Positions 1-7,808 of a stretch of DNA of 64,000 nucleotides are shown piece after piece (within the stretch, counting starts at the first letter, position 1; each line of letters begins with the position of its first letter). The DNA comes from Bradyrhizobium sp. CIAT3101 (GTDB taxonomy: Bacteria > Pseudomonadota > Alphaproteobacteria > Rhizobiales > Xanthobacteraceae): contig NZ_CP121634.1 in the NCBI RefSeq assembly GCF_029714945.1, positions 3,307,001-3,371,000 of the forward strand, written 5' to 3'. Both the position numbers and the translations under genes were made by a program. The notes under the pieces were generated by a model that was not told where the DNA came from, did not search any database, and saw only the letters and a program-made list of their open reading frames with translations.

Positions 1-404
1 AGCAGCGCGGCGACGGTCCACGCGCCGGTGATGATGTAATTGGCGGTGAGGAAGCCGGGCATCGCCGCGGTCTCGGCCGGCACGGATTCGATCGCGTATT
101 GTAGCGTGAACGGCCGGCGCGCCAGCATCGAGCCGAGTGAGATGACGAAGATGCCGATATCGACCGAGAGCTTGACGCCGAGGCTGCCGAGCTTCGGATC
201 GAACAGCACGAGGGTGAGGCCGATGCCGGCGAACAGGATCGCCGAGCCCGCGGCCAGGATCTTCACCGAGCGGCCGCAGGCCACGTCGACCGCGATGGTC
301 GCAAGGCAGATGGCGGAGGCCACGAACACGCTGGTCGCGGCCGACGTCACCATCATCAGGAAGGTATAGACGCCGTAGGGGGCAAGGATCAGGAAGATCG
401 TCAT
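1..404 (-). CDS. Polytopic membrane protein, 3' end outside window
   Basis: The reading frame on the minus strand starts with ATG at 404 and stays open to the window edge, so the C-terminus is missing. The visible 134 residues are almost all hydrophobic helices (starting MTIFLILAPYGVYTF), with at least four predicted membrane segments separated by short polar loops. I do not recognise the family. It lies 75 bp downstream of the MAPEG gene on the same strand, but two copies of the TetR-type operator (424-442 and 476-494) sit directly in front of it. It therefore probably has its own regulated promoter and belongs to the same regulon as the oxygenase. Function is unknown. Confidence 0.7.
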   Translation of the reverse strand, partial: MTIFLILAPYGVYTFLMMVTSAATSVFVASAICLATIAVDVACGRSVKILAAGSAILFAGIGLTLVLFDPKLGSLGVKLSVDIGIFVISLGSMLARRPFTLQYAIESVPAETAAMPGFLTANYIITGAWTVAAL

Positions 405-423
405 GGTCGCCTCGGTCGAACCA

Positions 424-442
424 ATCTTTACGATGTCAAGAT
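424..442. promoter_or_regulatory. TetR-type operator, copy 1
   Basis: Imperfect palindrome ATCTTTAC-GAT-GTCAAGAT, one mismatch between the arms. It lies 20 bp upstream of the membrane-protein start at 404 and is the same motif as the perfect copy at 2422-2440. Assignment to the TetR protein at 2513 is inferred from the shared motif and neighbourhood. Confidence 0.7.
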
Positions 443-475
443 TGATAGTTCAGGGTCGGCGCCGGGTCAAGCGAA

Positions 476-494
476 ATCTTTACAGTGTCAAAAT
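476..494. promoter_or_regulatory. TetR-type operator, copy 2
   Basis: ATCTTTAC-AGT-GTCAAAAT, overlapping the stop codon of the MAPEG gene and 52 bp from copy 1 (five helical turns). The flank from about 465 is also shared with the copy at 2475: both read GTCAAG-Y-GAA just before the motif, so more than the palindrome is conserved. Confidence 0.65.
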
Positions 495-962
495 GATATG
501 GATGACCTGTAAAAATTCAATTGTTGCAATGGCTTGATCCGATATTTCGTCGGCGACGGCCGCCCAGGGCAGGCGCGACAGGATGGTCAGCGCGGTGCTG
601 ATCAGCAGGCCGATGGTCAGGAAGATGCTGCCGCCGCGGCAGATCGTGAATTTGAGCGAGCCCGGCGTCGCGTACATGCCAAGCGGATGCAGCAGCCGCG
701 ACAGCACCAGCGCACCCATCAACAGGTGAATGCGCAAGGGCGATGCGCCGGACATTTCGAGAAACGCGACCATCAGCGTGATGATCGGAACGTATTCCAT
801 GAAATTGCCATGGGCACGGATCGCGCTGCGCAGGCCTTCACTGCCGCCATCGTTGAACGGGGCGTTGCTGTTTCGCCGCAGCCGGATCACTTGCAGCGCA
901 AGCGCGGCGTAGATCAGCGCGAGGATCGCGAGATAGTTCGCCGTGATCGAGGGCATGTGCAT
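480..962 (-). CDS. MAPEG family membrane protein
   Basis: About 160 residues with four hydrophobic helices. The N-terminal half carries the MAPEG signature: an RAHGNFMEYVP stretch at about residues 50-60, matching the conserved RAHxNxxE core of microsomal glutathione transferase-like proteins. Family members bind glutathione or lipophilic substrates in the inner membrane, and many bacterial ones remain uncharacterised. The start is ATG at 962, with GAGG six bases upstream; a second ATG at 956 is possible. It follows the oxygenase gene by 44 bp on the same strand, so the two are probably co-transcribed from the operator-controlled promoter near 2422. The stop codon overlaps operator copy 2. 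Confidence 0.85.
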   Translation of the reverse strand: MHMPSITANYLAILALIYAALALQVIRLRRNSNAPFNDGGSEGLRSAIRAHGNFMEYVPIITLMVAFLEMSGASPLRIHLLMGALVLSRLLHPLGMYATPGSLKFTICRGGSIFLTIGLLISTALTILSRLPWAAVADEISDQAIATIEFLQVIHIILTL

Positions 963-1006
963 GCGAGGCCTCGCTGGTGGTGCAACCGCAACGACAGGGG
1001 AGGGAG

Positions 1007-2407
1007 CTACTGCGCTCCCACCCAATTGCCGTGAAAGCCGTCGGGCACGCGATGGCCGAGCTGCACCAGCGCGGCGGGGCCGGCCTCGATGTCGGTGGCG
1101 TTGAACACGGCGAGGTCGCTGCGGTTTTCCCGCGCGCGCCAGACCACCGCCAGCAGCCAGCCGTCGCCTTCCTCCGCATCCTTCGATCGCTCGACGAACA
1201 CGGGCTCGGAGATGGTGTCGCCGGCCGGCAGCAGATATTGCCCGAGCCGCTTGCCGGTGCCGTCGACGTGGACGATGCCTGATAACGCGCCGAACATCTG
1301 CATTCGCGGATTGGCGCAGGCGTACCAGCCGTGACGGCTCTTCAAGCCGGCGCGGCGATCGTCGATGCGGGGGAATTCGCCGGTGACGTCGTCGAGATAA
1401 GTCTGCTGAAAGCGGTCGGTATTGCCGGAGAGATCGAACGTCCAGCGACAATGGCGCGCGAATGATTTGTCGGGATTGGTCGGCCTTCCGTCGGGATGCG
1501 GAAACAGCGGCGCTTCCTCGAACTGCATGACGTCGGCGACGATGCGGTCACCGTCCTCCCAGGCATTCATGACGTGGAAGACGTAGCAGGCCTCGGCGCG
1601 GAACCAGACGATGTCCTTCGCCGTTCCATTGCGCTTCATCACGCCGACGTAGGAGCCCTTCTCCGGCTCCCAGGCATAGGGCGGCTTGCCGCTCATCGCG
1701 CGCTCCATGCTGCCGGTGATCGGCAGGACTGGAAACAGCACGTGATTCCTGGTGACGATGAAGTCGTGCACCATGCTGGCATAGGGTGTGTCGAAACGCT
1801 CGAAGCGCGTCACCTTGCCGCTTGCGTCGATCGATCCGTAGGAGAGGGCGGGTGTCAGCGGTCCCGCCGCATTGTAGCCGAAGAACACCAGCTCGCCCGT
1901 GACCGGATCGACCTTCGGATGCGCGGTGAAGGCGCCCGCGATGCGGTTCTGATAAGTGTGATAGCCGCGCGTGGCCAGCGTGCCCGGCTCGATTTCGGTC
2001 GGCAGATGTCCCTCTTCCAGTGCGAGCAGCTTGCCGGCATGGAAGACGATGTTGGTGTTGGCGACGCCGCCGTCCGTGACGTGAGCGGGCGTGTCCGGCA
2101 ACCTGCTGCCAAAACCCTTGCCGAAGAACGCACGGCCGGCGTCGTGCTCAGCCTGCCATTTAGGGGTGCGGACCCAGCGGTTGCGGTAGCTGGCGCGGCC
2201 ATTCTCCAGATGAAAGGCATGCAGCATGCCGTCGCCGACGAACCAGTGCGCACCCGGCACCTCGAACTGCGGATTGGGGCCGTTGCGATAGAGCGTGCCG
2301 TTCAGCTCGCGCGGCAATTCGCCGACGACCTTGAGGAAAGGCGCATCCGCCTCGAACGGAATCGGCGCGATATTGTTGCGGCGCTCGGTGACGGCGTCCT
2401 GCTGCAC
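1007..2407 (-). CDS. Carotenoid-cleavage-type dioxygenase (RPE65 family)
   Basis: 466 residues, the usual length for bacterial carotenoid or lignostilbene oxygenases. The four iron-binding histidines of the seven-bladed propeller are visible: H163 (FTAHPKVD), H214 (SMVHDF), H278 (VFHVMN) and H459 near the C-terminus (DGFHGNW). Family enzymes cleave conjugated double bonds of carotenoids, apocarotenoids or stilbenes using non-haem Fe(II); the substrate cannot be told from sequence. The start is GTG at 2407 with a strong AAGGAGG seven bases upstream. It is divergent from the TetR gene, with two operators between them, and is followed by the MAPEG gene, so repression by TetR and relief by a hydrophobic ligand is a reasonable inference. 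Confidence 0.9.
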   Translation of the reverse strand: MQQDAVTERRNNIAPIPFEADAPFLKVVGELPRELNGTLYRNGPNPQFEVPGAHWFVGDGMLHAFHLENGRASYRNRWVRTPKWQAEHDAGRAFFGKGFGSRLPDTPAHVTDGGVANTNIVFHAGKLLALEEGHLPTEIEPGTLATRGYHTYQNRIAGAFTAHPKVDPVTGELVFFGYNAAGPLTPALSYGSIDASGKVTRFERFDTPYASMVHDFIVTRNHVLFPVLPITGSMERAMSGKPPYAWEPEKGSYVGVMKRNGTAKDIVWFRAEACYVFHVMNAWEDGDRIVADVMQFEEAPLFPHPDGRPTNPDKSFARHCRWTFDLSGNTDRFQQTYLDDVTGEFPRIDDRRAGLKSRHGWYACANPRMQMFGALSGIVHVDGTGKRLGQYLLPAGDTISEPVFVERSKDAEEGDGWLLAVVWRARENRSDLAVFNATDIEAGPAALVQLGHRVPDGFHGNWVGAQ

Positions 2408-2421
2408 GGCGTATCCTCCTT

Positions 2422-2440
2422 ATCTTTACATCGTAAAGAT
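2422..2440. promoter_or_regulatory. TetR-type operator, copy 3 (perfect palindrome)
   Basis: ATCTTTAC-ATC-GTAAAGAT, perfect 8-bp arms with a 3-bp centre. It ends 15 bp upstream of the oxygenase start codon and overlaps the likely promoter of the oxygenase-MAPEG operon. It is the best copy and defines the consensus. Confidence 0.8.
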
Positions 2441-2474
2441 TCCATAGGGCCATGCGCGGCTTCCGTCAAGTGAA

Positions 2475-2493
2475 ATCTTTACACTGTCAATAT
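2475..2493. promoter_or_regulatory. TetR-type operator, copy 4
   Basis: ATCTTTAC-ACT-GTCAATAT, 20 bp upstream of the tetR ATG and 53 bp from copy 3, matching the 52-bp spacing of copies 1 and 2. Its position suggests autoregulation. Confidence 0.7.
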
Positions 2494-2512
2494 TGCGTCA
2501 TATAGCTTGCAA

Positions 2513-3238
2513 ATGGCCAAGACCGACACCAAGGGCGAAACCGCGCGAAGCCTGCGCACCCCGAAAAAGACATCGCCGGCATCTCGCGCCGCGCGCCGTC
2601 CGGCGAGCGCGAAGGCCGAGACGCCCTATCATCACGGCGCCTTGCGCGAGGCGCTGCTGCAGGCAGCTGAGCGGGTGCTGGAACGCGACGGGCTCGGCGG
2701 CCTGACGCTGCGTGCGGTGGCGCGCGAGGCGGGCGTCTCGCATGCCGCGCCGACCCATCATTTCGGCGATCTCACCGGCCTCGTCAGCGAGCTCGCCGCG
2801 ATCGGCTTCCGCCAGTTCAACGCGGCGATGGCGTCGGCCTGCGATGCGGCCACCTCGCCGCTGGAGCGGGCGCTGGCGCGGCCCAAAGCCTATGTCGCCT
2901 ATGCCCAGGCCCATCCCGGCATGTACGGCCTGATGTTCCGCACCGAGCGGCTCGACTATTCCAGGCCCTCGCTGCAGGAGGCCGCGGAATCCTCCTTTGC
3001 CGGTCTGGCCAATGCCATCGGCGCGATGCGGCAGGAGCCGATCAGCGGCGATGCACTGACCATCGAGCAGGGCGCTGCGATCGCAAGGGCCTGGTCGATG
3101 GTGCACGGCTTCACCATGCTGCTGCTCGACGGTCGGCTCGAGGATATCCTGGAGCGGCTGCCTGATGGCACGACGGCCGAGCAGCTGCTGGAAGCGATCC
3201 TGAAGTCGACGGTGGCGGGCAGGCTGTCCGCTTCTTGA
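2513..3238 (+). CDS. TetR/AcrR family regulator, WHG-type C-terminal domain
   Basis: About 241 residues. A basic, low-complexity N-terminal extension of about 35 residues precedes a TetR helix-turn-helix (residues about 40-90: YHHGALREALLQAAERVLE, then LTLRAVAREAGVSHAAPTHHF). The C-terminal part resembles the WHG ligand-binding domain. I chose ATG 2513; an in-frame TTG lies two codons upstream at 2507. No strong ribosome binding site is visible. The gene is divergent from the carotenoid oxygenase, and the 105-bp gap holds two copies of a 19-bp palindrome, the expected arrangement for a self-repressing local regulator. The Lys/Arg-rich N-terminal tail is longer than usual for the family. Confidence 0.9.
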   Translation: MAKTDTKGETARSLRTPKKTSPASRAARRPASAKAETPYHHGALREALLQAAERVLERDGLGGLTLRAVAREAGVSHAAPTHHFGDLTGLVSELAAIGFRQFNAAMASACDAATSPLERALARPKAYVAYAQAHPGMYGLMFRTERLDYSRPSLQEAAESSFAGLANAIGAMRQEPISGDALTIEQGAAIARAWSMVHGFTMLLLDGRLEDILERLPDGTTAEQLLEAILKSTVAGRLSAS

Positions 3239-3429
3239 TCAGGCGGCAGATCGCAACGTTAGCGACATTTGGTTGCCGGGCAGCGGAACTCGCGGCCCTG
3301 CACATCTTTCATTGTGGGCAAGGTTCGAAACGCGCTTTCGATAGACCTGACAGCGGCGCGGAATCGTTCTAGAAGGGCGGCTTCGCTTGGGCTCATGCAG
3401 CCTGGTTCGCGTCCTCGTCACAATCGATC

Positions 3430-3996
3430 ATGCCAGTCACCGCTTCCAGCAAATCCTATCGTGTCGGCCGCTCCAAGACGGGACTCGGCCTCTTCGCCAC
3501 CATGCCGATCAAGAAAGGCACCCGGATCATCCGTTATTTCGGACCGATCCTGGACTGCCGAATCCCTGCGCAGGACGACATCGAGAACAAATATCTGTTC
3601 GAGCTCAACAACCGCTGGACCATCGACGGCTCGGTGCGCAAGAACCTCGCGCGCTACATCAACCATTCCTGCCGGCCCAACGCCGAATCGGACGTCCGTC
3701 CGCGCGAGCGCAAGGTCTTCATCCGCGCCATCAAGAACATCGAGCCGGGCGACGAGATCAACTACGACTACGGCACCGACTATTTCAAAGCCTATCTGAA
3801 GCCGATCGGCTGCAAGTGCCCCTCCTGCGAAAACAAGCGCAAGAAGCAGCGCGCCGAGGCCCGTGCCGAACGCGCCAAGGTCAAGGCCCGTGCCGAGCGC
3901 AAGGCGCAGAAGGCCGGCGCGAAAACCACCGCGGTGAAAAAGAAGAAGCTGAACGGCAAGCATTTTGCCGGCAAGGTCGGCCGCGGCAAAGTTTAG
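3430..3996 (+). CDS. SET-domain protein lysine methyltransferase-like
   Basis: 188 residues. The SET fold is clear: GRSKTGLGLFA at the N-terminus, the pseudoknot motif RYINHSCRPN (residues 75-84), then GDEINYDYG (107-115), followed by a post-SET zinc-type cysteine cluster (C128, C130, C133). Known SET proteins transfer methyl groups from S-adenosylmethionine to lysines, typically of histones, ribosomal proteins or cytochrome c. The last 50 residues form a Lys/Arg/Ala-rich tail resembling histone H1-like or nucleic-acid-binding tails. The substrate is unknown; a basic chromosomal or ribosomal protein is a guess. The gene stands alone between tetR and a convergent small gene. The start ATG 3430 has no strong ribosome binding site. 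Confidence 0.88.
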   Translation: MPVTASSKSYRVGRSKTGLGLFATMPIKKGTRIIRYFGPILDCRIPAQDDIENKYLFELNNRWTIDGSVRKNLARYINHSCRPNAESDVRPRERKVFIRAIKNIEPGDEINYDYGTDYFKAYLKPIGCKCPSCENKRKKQRAEARAERAKVKARAERKAQKAGAKTTAVKKKKLNGKHFAGKVGRGKV

Positions 3997-4024
3997 GTCC
4001 CGTTCGACCGCCGCCGGCGGCCTC

Positions 4025-4096
4025 GTGTCCCGAACGCAACGCCGCGCCACTTTGGCGCTGCCCAGCAACGCTAACCGCGCTGTGCGTCCGGGACAC
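4025..4096. repeat. Intergenic inverted repeat
   Basis: Arms GTGTCCCGAACGCA (4025-4038) and TGCGTCCGGGACAC (4083-4096) match in 13 of 14 bases, with a GC-rich centre. It lies between two convergent genes and may end transcription from either side. The sequence resembles dispersed palindromic repeats known from Bradyrhizobium; copy number cannot be checked here. Confidence 0.6.
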
Positions 4097-4103
4097 GTGA
4101 GTG

Positions 4104-4502
4104 TCACGCCACCACCACACTCCCGCTCTTCCGCAACCCCACATATTGCAGTTCGGCGAACACGCCGGTCGCAATCGCCTGCGCGACGACCATCAACTCG
4201 CCGCCGAGGTTCGGCGACACCGCGCCGGAGAACAGCAGCGCGATGCTGCCGACGGTCCAGGCGGCGTTGCCGACCACGACCAGCAGCACGAGTGGCTTCG
4301 GCACCGCCGTGCGTGAGGCGAGCCAGCCGACCAGCGCGGTGTAGGCGATCAGGAACAGACCGGTTTCCCGCAACAGCGCCTCGGGCAGGTTGAACAGCGT
4401 GGCGAACGCGCCGGCGCCGAAAGTGAAGCCGAGCGCGGCGACGCCGCTGAAGACGGCGTCGGCGAGCAGGGCACGGCGCAGGAAGGTGGATGCGTCAATC
4501 AT
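4104..4502 (-). CDS. Small integral membrane protein
   Basis: 132 residues with four predicted transmembrane helices (about residues 14-34, 45-62, 70-90 and 100-120) and short loops. No catalytic motif is visible and I do not recognise a named family. It lies 48 bp downstream of the 76-aa gene at 4551-4781 on the same strand, so the two probably form an operon transcribed away from the XRE regulator at 4882. That regulator is the most likely controller of both. The start ATG at 4502 is preceded by a purine-rich AAGGAG-like stretch. Function unknown. Confidence 0.7.
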   Translation of the reverse strand: MIDASTFLRRALLADAVFSGVAALGFTFGAGAFATLFNLPEALLRETGLFLIAYTALVGWLASRTAVPKPLVLLVVVGNAAWTVGSIALLFSGAVSPNLGGELMVVAQAIATGVFAELQYVGLRKSGSVVVA

Positions 4503-4550
4503 CGTCGGACTCCTTGGTTGGGTTGGGCTTTGGGTGAACTTGGGGTGAAC

Positions 4551-4781
4551 TCAATGCAGTCCGCGCCACCAGGCACGGAGCAGGCGGGCGAGGCGGAACG
4601 GGCAGAGGCTCCTACCGACGCTGTGCTCGAAGGCGGTGACCTGGGCGACGACATAGTCGCCGGTCGAATGCACCAGCGGCTCCGGCATGTTGAGGCTGCG
4701 GGCCAGCATCCGGGTCGCGAGCGTCATCGCCCAGGGAAGAAGGTGGTCTGCAAGGGTTCGGTAGAGCAGCAGCGCGATCAT
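4551..4781 (-). CDS. 76-aa hypothetical protein
   Basis: Starts MIALLLYRTLADHLLPWA and ends in a basic RLLRAWWRGLH tail. ATG 4781 has AGGAG six bases upstream; an ATG two codons earlier (4787) overlaps that ribosome binding site and is less likely. The N-terminal part is amphipathic to hydrophobic, and the centre contains a PEPLVHSTGDYVVAQ stretch. It is the first gene of a probable two-gene operon with the membrane protein at 4104 and is divergent from the XRE regulator (100-bp gap). No function can be assigned. Confidence 0.65.
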   Translation of the reverse strand: MIALLLYRTLADHLLPWAMTLATRMLARSLNMPEPLVHSTGDYVVAQVTAFEHSVGRSLCPFRLARLLRAWWRGLH

Positions 4782-4881
4782 GGTCATCTCCTGTGCTCGG
4801 GAAGATGCGCCGGTGGGGGACCCAATTCGATTACCTCGGGGGTAATGGATGGGCCGAAATGCGCGTGGTAGGTTTTCGACC

Positions 4882-5703
4882 ATGAACGCACATGCATCCA
4901 CGGCACGCACTGAGCCCAGCCAGCCGGTCCATATCGGCGACCATTTGCGCGAATGGCGGCAGCGCCGCCGCATGAGCCAGCTCGATCTCGCCGGTGAGGC
5001 GGAGATTTCCGCGCGCCATCTCAGCTTCGTCGAGACCGGACGCGCCGCGCCCTCGCGCGAGATGGTGCTGCGGCTGGCCGAGCGTCTCGACGTGCCCTTG
5101 CGCGAACGCAACGTGCTGCTGGTCGCCGCAGGCTTCGCGCCGGCCTTTCCGCAGCGCCCGCTGGAGGATCCCGCCTTGAAATCAGCCCGGCAGGCCATCG
5201 ACCTCGTGCTCAGAGCGCATGAGCCCAATCCGGCGCTGGCCTATGACCGGCACTGGAATCTGGTGACCGCCAATCGCATGGTGGCACCGCTGCTGCAGGG
5301 CGTTCCGGAGCGGTTGCTGGGCCAGCCTTTCAACGTGTTGCGGCTTGCGTTTCATCCGGAGGGGCTGGCACCGCGCACGGTCAATCTCGCGGAATGGTGC
5401 GCGCATCTGCTCGAGCGCCTGCACCGGCAATGCGAGGCGACGGCCGATCCGGAACTGGTCAAGCTCTACCACGACCTCAAGAGCTATCCGATCCCGGCGC
5501 GCTCGGGCCCGCTGTCGAGCGATAATGTCGCGATCCCCTTCAAGCTGCGCCATGACGGCGGGATACTAAGTTTCTTCTCCACCACCATGGTGTTCGGCAC
5601 GCCGGTCGATATCACCCTGTCGGAGCTGGCGCTGGAGACGTTCTTTCCGGCCGACGAGCGGACCGCGGCATGGCTGAAGCAGACGGCGGCAAATATGGCC
5701 TAG
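4882..5703 (+). CDS. XRE-family regulator with MmyB-like C-terminal domain
   Basis: 273 residues from ATG 4882; an in-frame ATG at 4849 would add 11 residues of unlikely sequence. An N-terminal helix-turn-helix (about residues 20-75; LREWRQRRRMSQLDLAGEA and ISARHLSFVETGRAAPSREM) is followed by a long C-terminal domain of the MmyB-like ligand-binding type (YDRHWNLVTANRMV, then VLRLAFHPEGL and the closing FFPADERTAAWL). Proteins of this class are one-component regulators, usually of a nearby gene. Here the divergent pair 4781/4502 is the obvious target. The next gene (5799, a DsbA/FrnE-like protein) follows in the same direction after 95 bp and could also be under its control. Confidence 0.9.
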   Translation: MNAHASTARTEPSQPVHIGDHLREWRQRRRMSQLDLAGEAEISARHLSFVETGRAAPSREMVLRLAERLDVPLRERNVLLVAAGFAPAFPQRPLEDPALKSARQAIDLVLRAHEPNPALAYDRHWNLVTANRMVAPLLQGVPERLLGQPFNVLRLAFHPEGLAPRTVNLAEWCAHLLERLHRQCEATADPELVKLYHDLKSYPIPARSGPLSSDNVAIPFKLRHDGGILSFFSTTMVFGTPVDITLSELALETFFPADERTAAWLKQTAANMA

Positions 5704-5798
5704 CACGCTCATCGAGTCCCCTTGCCTCGGGCGGCGTTCGGCTTATCTTCCGACAAAACCGCACCGCCCCAAATTCTTGCCGCCCAAAGGAGGCGCTC

Positions 5799-6464
5799 AT
5801 GAGCACGCTGAAACCGCTCCAGATCGATGTCGTCTCCGACGTGGTGTGCCCGTGGTGCTATATCGGCAAGCACAGGATCGAGAGCGCGCTCGCGCTCGTC
5901 CCCGATGTTCCGGTCAAGCTGAATTTCCGCCCGTTCTTCCTCAATCCCTGGGTGCCGCGCGAAGGCATCAGCCGCGAGGACTATCTCACCCAGAAGTTCG
6001 GTTCGGTCGAGGCCTATAAGGGCATTGCCGGCCGCGTGGTCGCTGCGGCAAGCGAGGAGGGTCTCGTCTACAAGCCCGAGCTCGTCGCGCGCCAGCCCAA
6101 CACGACCGATTGCCACCGCCTGATCCTGTGGGCCGAAGCGATCGGCAAGGCGCCCGAGATGAAGCAGCGCCTGATGGAGCTGTATTTCCGCGACGGCGGC
6201 GATCTCACCGACGTCAACGTGCTGGTGCAGGCCGCGGCCGATATCGGCCTCGATGCCGACGACGTGCGCAAGCGCCTCGCCACCGACGAGGATGTCGCAC
6301 GCGTGTCAGCCGACGCGCAGGAGGCTGCCGAGAAGGGCATCTCCGGCGTGCCGACCTACGTGTTCGCGCAGAAATACGCCGTCTCCGGCGCGCAGGATCC
6401 GAACCTGCTCGCGCGCGCCATCCGCCAGGTCTCGGCGGAGATCAACGCGCAGGCGGCGGAGTAG
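5799..6464 (+). CDS. DsbA-family/FrnE-like thioredoxin-fold oxidoreductase
   Basis: 221 residues beginning MSTLKPLQIDVVSDVVCPWC, with the redox motif CPWC at residues 17-20, as in FrnE and related cytoplasmic DsbA-family proteins (also grouped with 2-hydroxychromene-2-carboxylate isomerases). No signal peptide, so it probably acts in the cytoplasm. The helical insertion and the C-terminal GISGVPTYVFAQKY segment with the cis-proline (GVP) typical of thioredoxin folds are present. ATG 5799 has AAAGGAGG eight bases upstream, which fixes the start. Convergent with the acetyltransferase at 6472-7635 (7-bp gap between stops). Confidence 0.92.
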   Translation: MSTLKPLQIDVVSDVVCPWCYIGKHRIESALALVPDVPVKLNFRPFFLNPWVPREGISREDYLTQKFGSVEAYKGIAGRVVAAASEEGLVYKPELVARQPNTTDCHRLILWAEAIGKAPEMKQRLMELYFRDGGDLTDVNVLVQAAADIGLDADDVRKRLATDEDVARVSADAQEAAEKGISGVPTYVFAQKYAVSGAQDPNLLARAIRQVSAEINAQAAE

Positions 6465-6471
6465 CGAACGC

Positions 6472-7635
6472 TTATTTGCGGAGCAGGTGGATCGCGCGGC
6501 GCGCCGCTTCGCGCGCCAGGCCGCGCGCGCTGAGCGCTGCATGGATAAGCGCCACCATCGGATCGTTGCGCCGCAGCGGGATCAGCACGTCGCCGATCGC
6601 AAAGCGGCCGCGCCAGATCGGGTTGATCATGGGATGGTCGGCATTCGCGGTGGAATCTGCGCTGGCAATGGCGGGATCGGCGCAGAGATGACGCGTCAGA
6701 TCGAGCGTGAGCTGTACGCCGGGCGAATATTTGGCAAAACGCTCGTCGATGCCGAGCTTGAAGAAGAAGGCGCGGTCCTGATGGCGCAGCACGATGCCGG
6801 CGGCCACGGGGGTGGTGCCGGCGCGCAGGGTGACGATCTCGCATTGCGCGGTCTCGGCAAGCGCGGGGACGGCGCGGCGGATGAAGGTCGCATCGCCCGC
6901 GTCCTGAATCAACGCAGTGCCGCGCTCGCCCTTCCAGCCGCTGGATTCGAGCTGCAGGAAGGTCTCGAGCGCGGGCTTGATCTCCTCCACCTTGCGCGCA
7001 ACGTCAAAGCTGATCGCGCCATGTTCTTCCAGGCGATGGCGCTGCCGGCGCAGCTCCTTGAGCTTCTTGGCTCCGAGCGCCTCGTGCAGCAGCCTGTCGC
7101 CATCCTGTGTCGCGTCGAGGCTGGCGCGGATGTAGGAGGCGAGCACGCGCGGTTTCAGTCGGGCCTGCCCGAGCGCTTGCCTGAGCGATGCCATCGCAGC
7201 GCCGTCGAGCGCGACATCGCGCAGGACCAGCGCATGCACGCCGGCCTCGCGCGCGCGTTGCAGCAGGCGCGTCGCGGCCTCGAGCGAAGCGTCGCGATCG
7301 ATCAGCGGGCTGCACAGCGTGCCATAGGGATGTGCGCTCACCAGCGCGGGCAGGGGGATCTTCAGGGCATGCCAGAGCGAGACCACCGGCATCAGCCCGA
7401 TCAGCCGCGTCGAGGAACCGCCGCAGACAGACAGGGCCGAGGCACCGACACGATCGCGCGCGGTTGCGCTGACCGCGAGCTCCCAGGCGGGCAGGTAATA
7501 GCCGTTCGGCTCGACCGCCCGCTGCGCCAGCGCGCGCCATTGCCCGGGCTCGATCGCCGTGAGCGGGACGAGCGCGGGCGTCGCATCCTTCGCCGATGCC
7601 GGATTGATCGCAGCCTGATGTGCGATGTCGACCAC
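6472..7635 (-). CDS. FemAB/BioF2-like GNAT-fold acyltransferase
   Basis: 387 residues from a GTG start at 7635. The C-terminal half (about residues 180-340) has the BioF2/FemAB-like pattern: KKLKELRRQRHRLEE, a GWKGERGTAL segment and the core RDQDRAFFFKLGIDERFAK-like strand (read as HQDRAFFFKLGIDE here). The protein ends INPIWRGRFAIGDVL. Members of this superfamily transfer acyl or aminoacyl groups onto envelope polymers; several rhizobial relatives are named CelD-like. No membrane segment is visible. The substrate is unknown. The start codon is not well supported by a ribosome binding site, so the N-terminus could move by a few residues. Confidence 0.8.
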   Translation of the reverse strand: MVDIAHQAAINPASAKDATPALVPLTAIEPGQWRALAQRAVEPNGYYLPAWELAVSATARDRVGASALSVCGGSSTRLIGLMPVVSLWHALKIPLPALVSAHPYGTLCSPLIDRDASLEAATRLLQRAREAGVHALVLRDVALDGAAMASLRQALGQARLKPRVLASYIRASLDATQDGDRLLHEALGAKKLKELRRQRHRLEEHGAISFDVARKVEEIKPALETFLQLESSGWKGERGTALIQDAGDATFIRRAVPALAETAQCEIVTLRAGTTPVAAGIVLRHQDRAFFFKLGIDERFAKYSPGVQLTLDLTRHLCADPAIASADSTANADHPMINPIWRGRFAIGDVLIPLRRNDPMVALIHAALSARGLAREAARRAIHLLRK

Positions 7636-7808
7636 GTCCCGTCGTCCCCGTTCACGCGGGCAGAAGCCCTGCGTTACAAGGTCATGCTTAGCGCAAAGAT
7701 TGGAAAATCCCGTTGGGACGCCGCTTCAATTCGAGTGGTATTGTTAACGTCTCATTGAGCATCGGGCCTGGCCGGCCGGCGGATGCCGTCTCGATCCGGA
7801 GAACCAAA

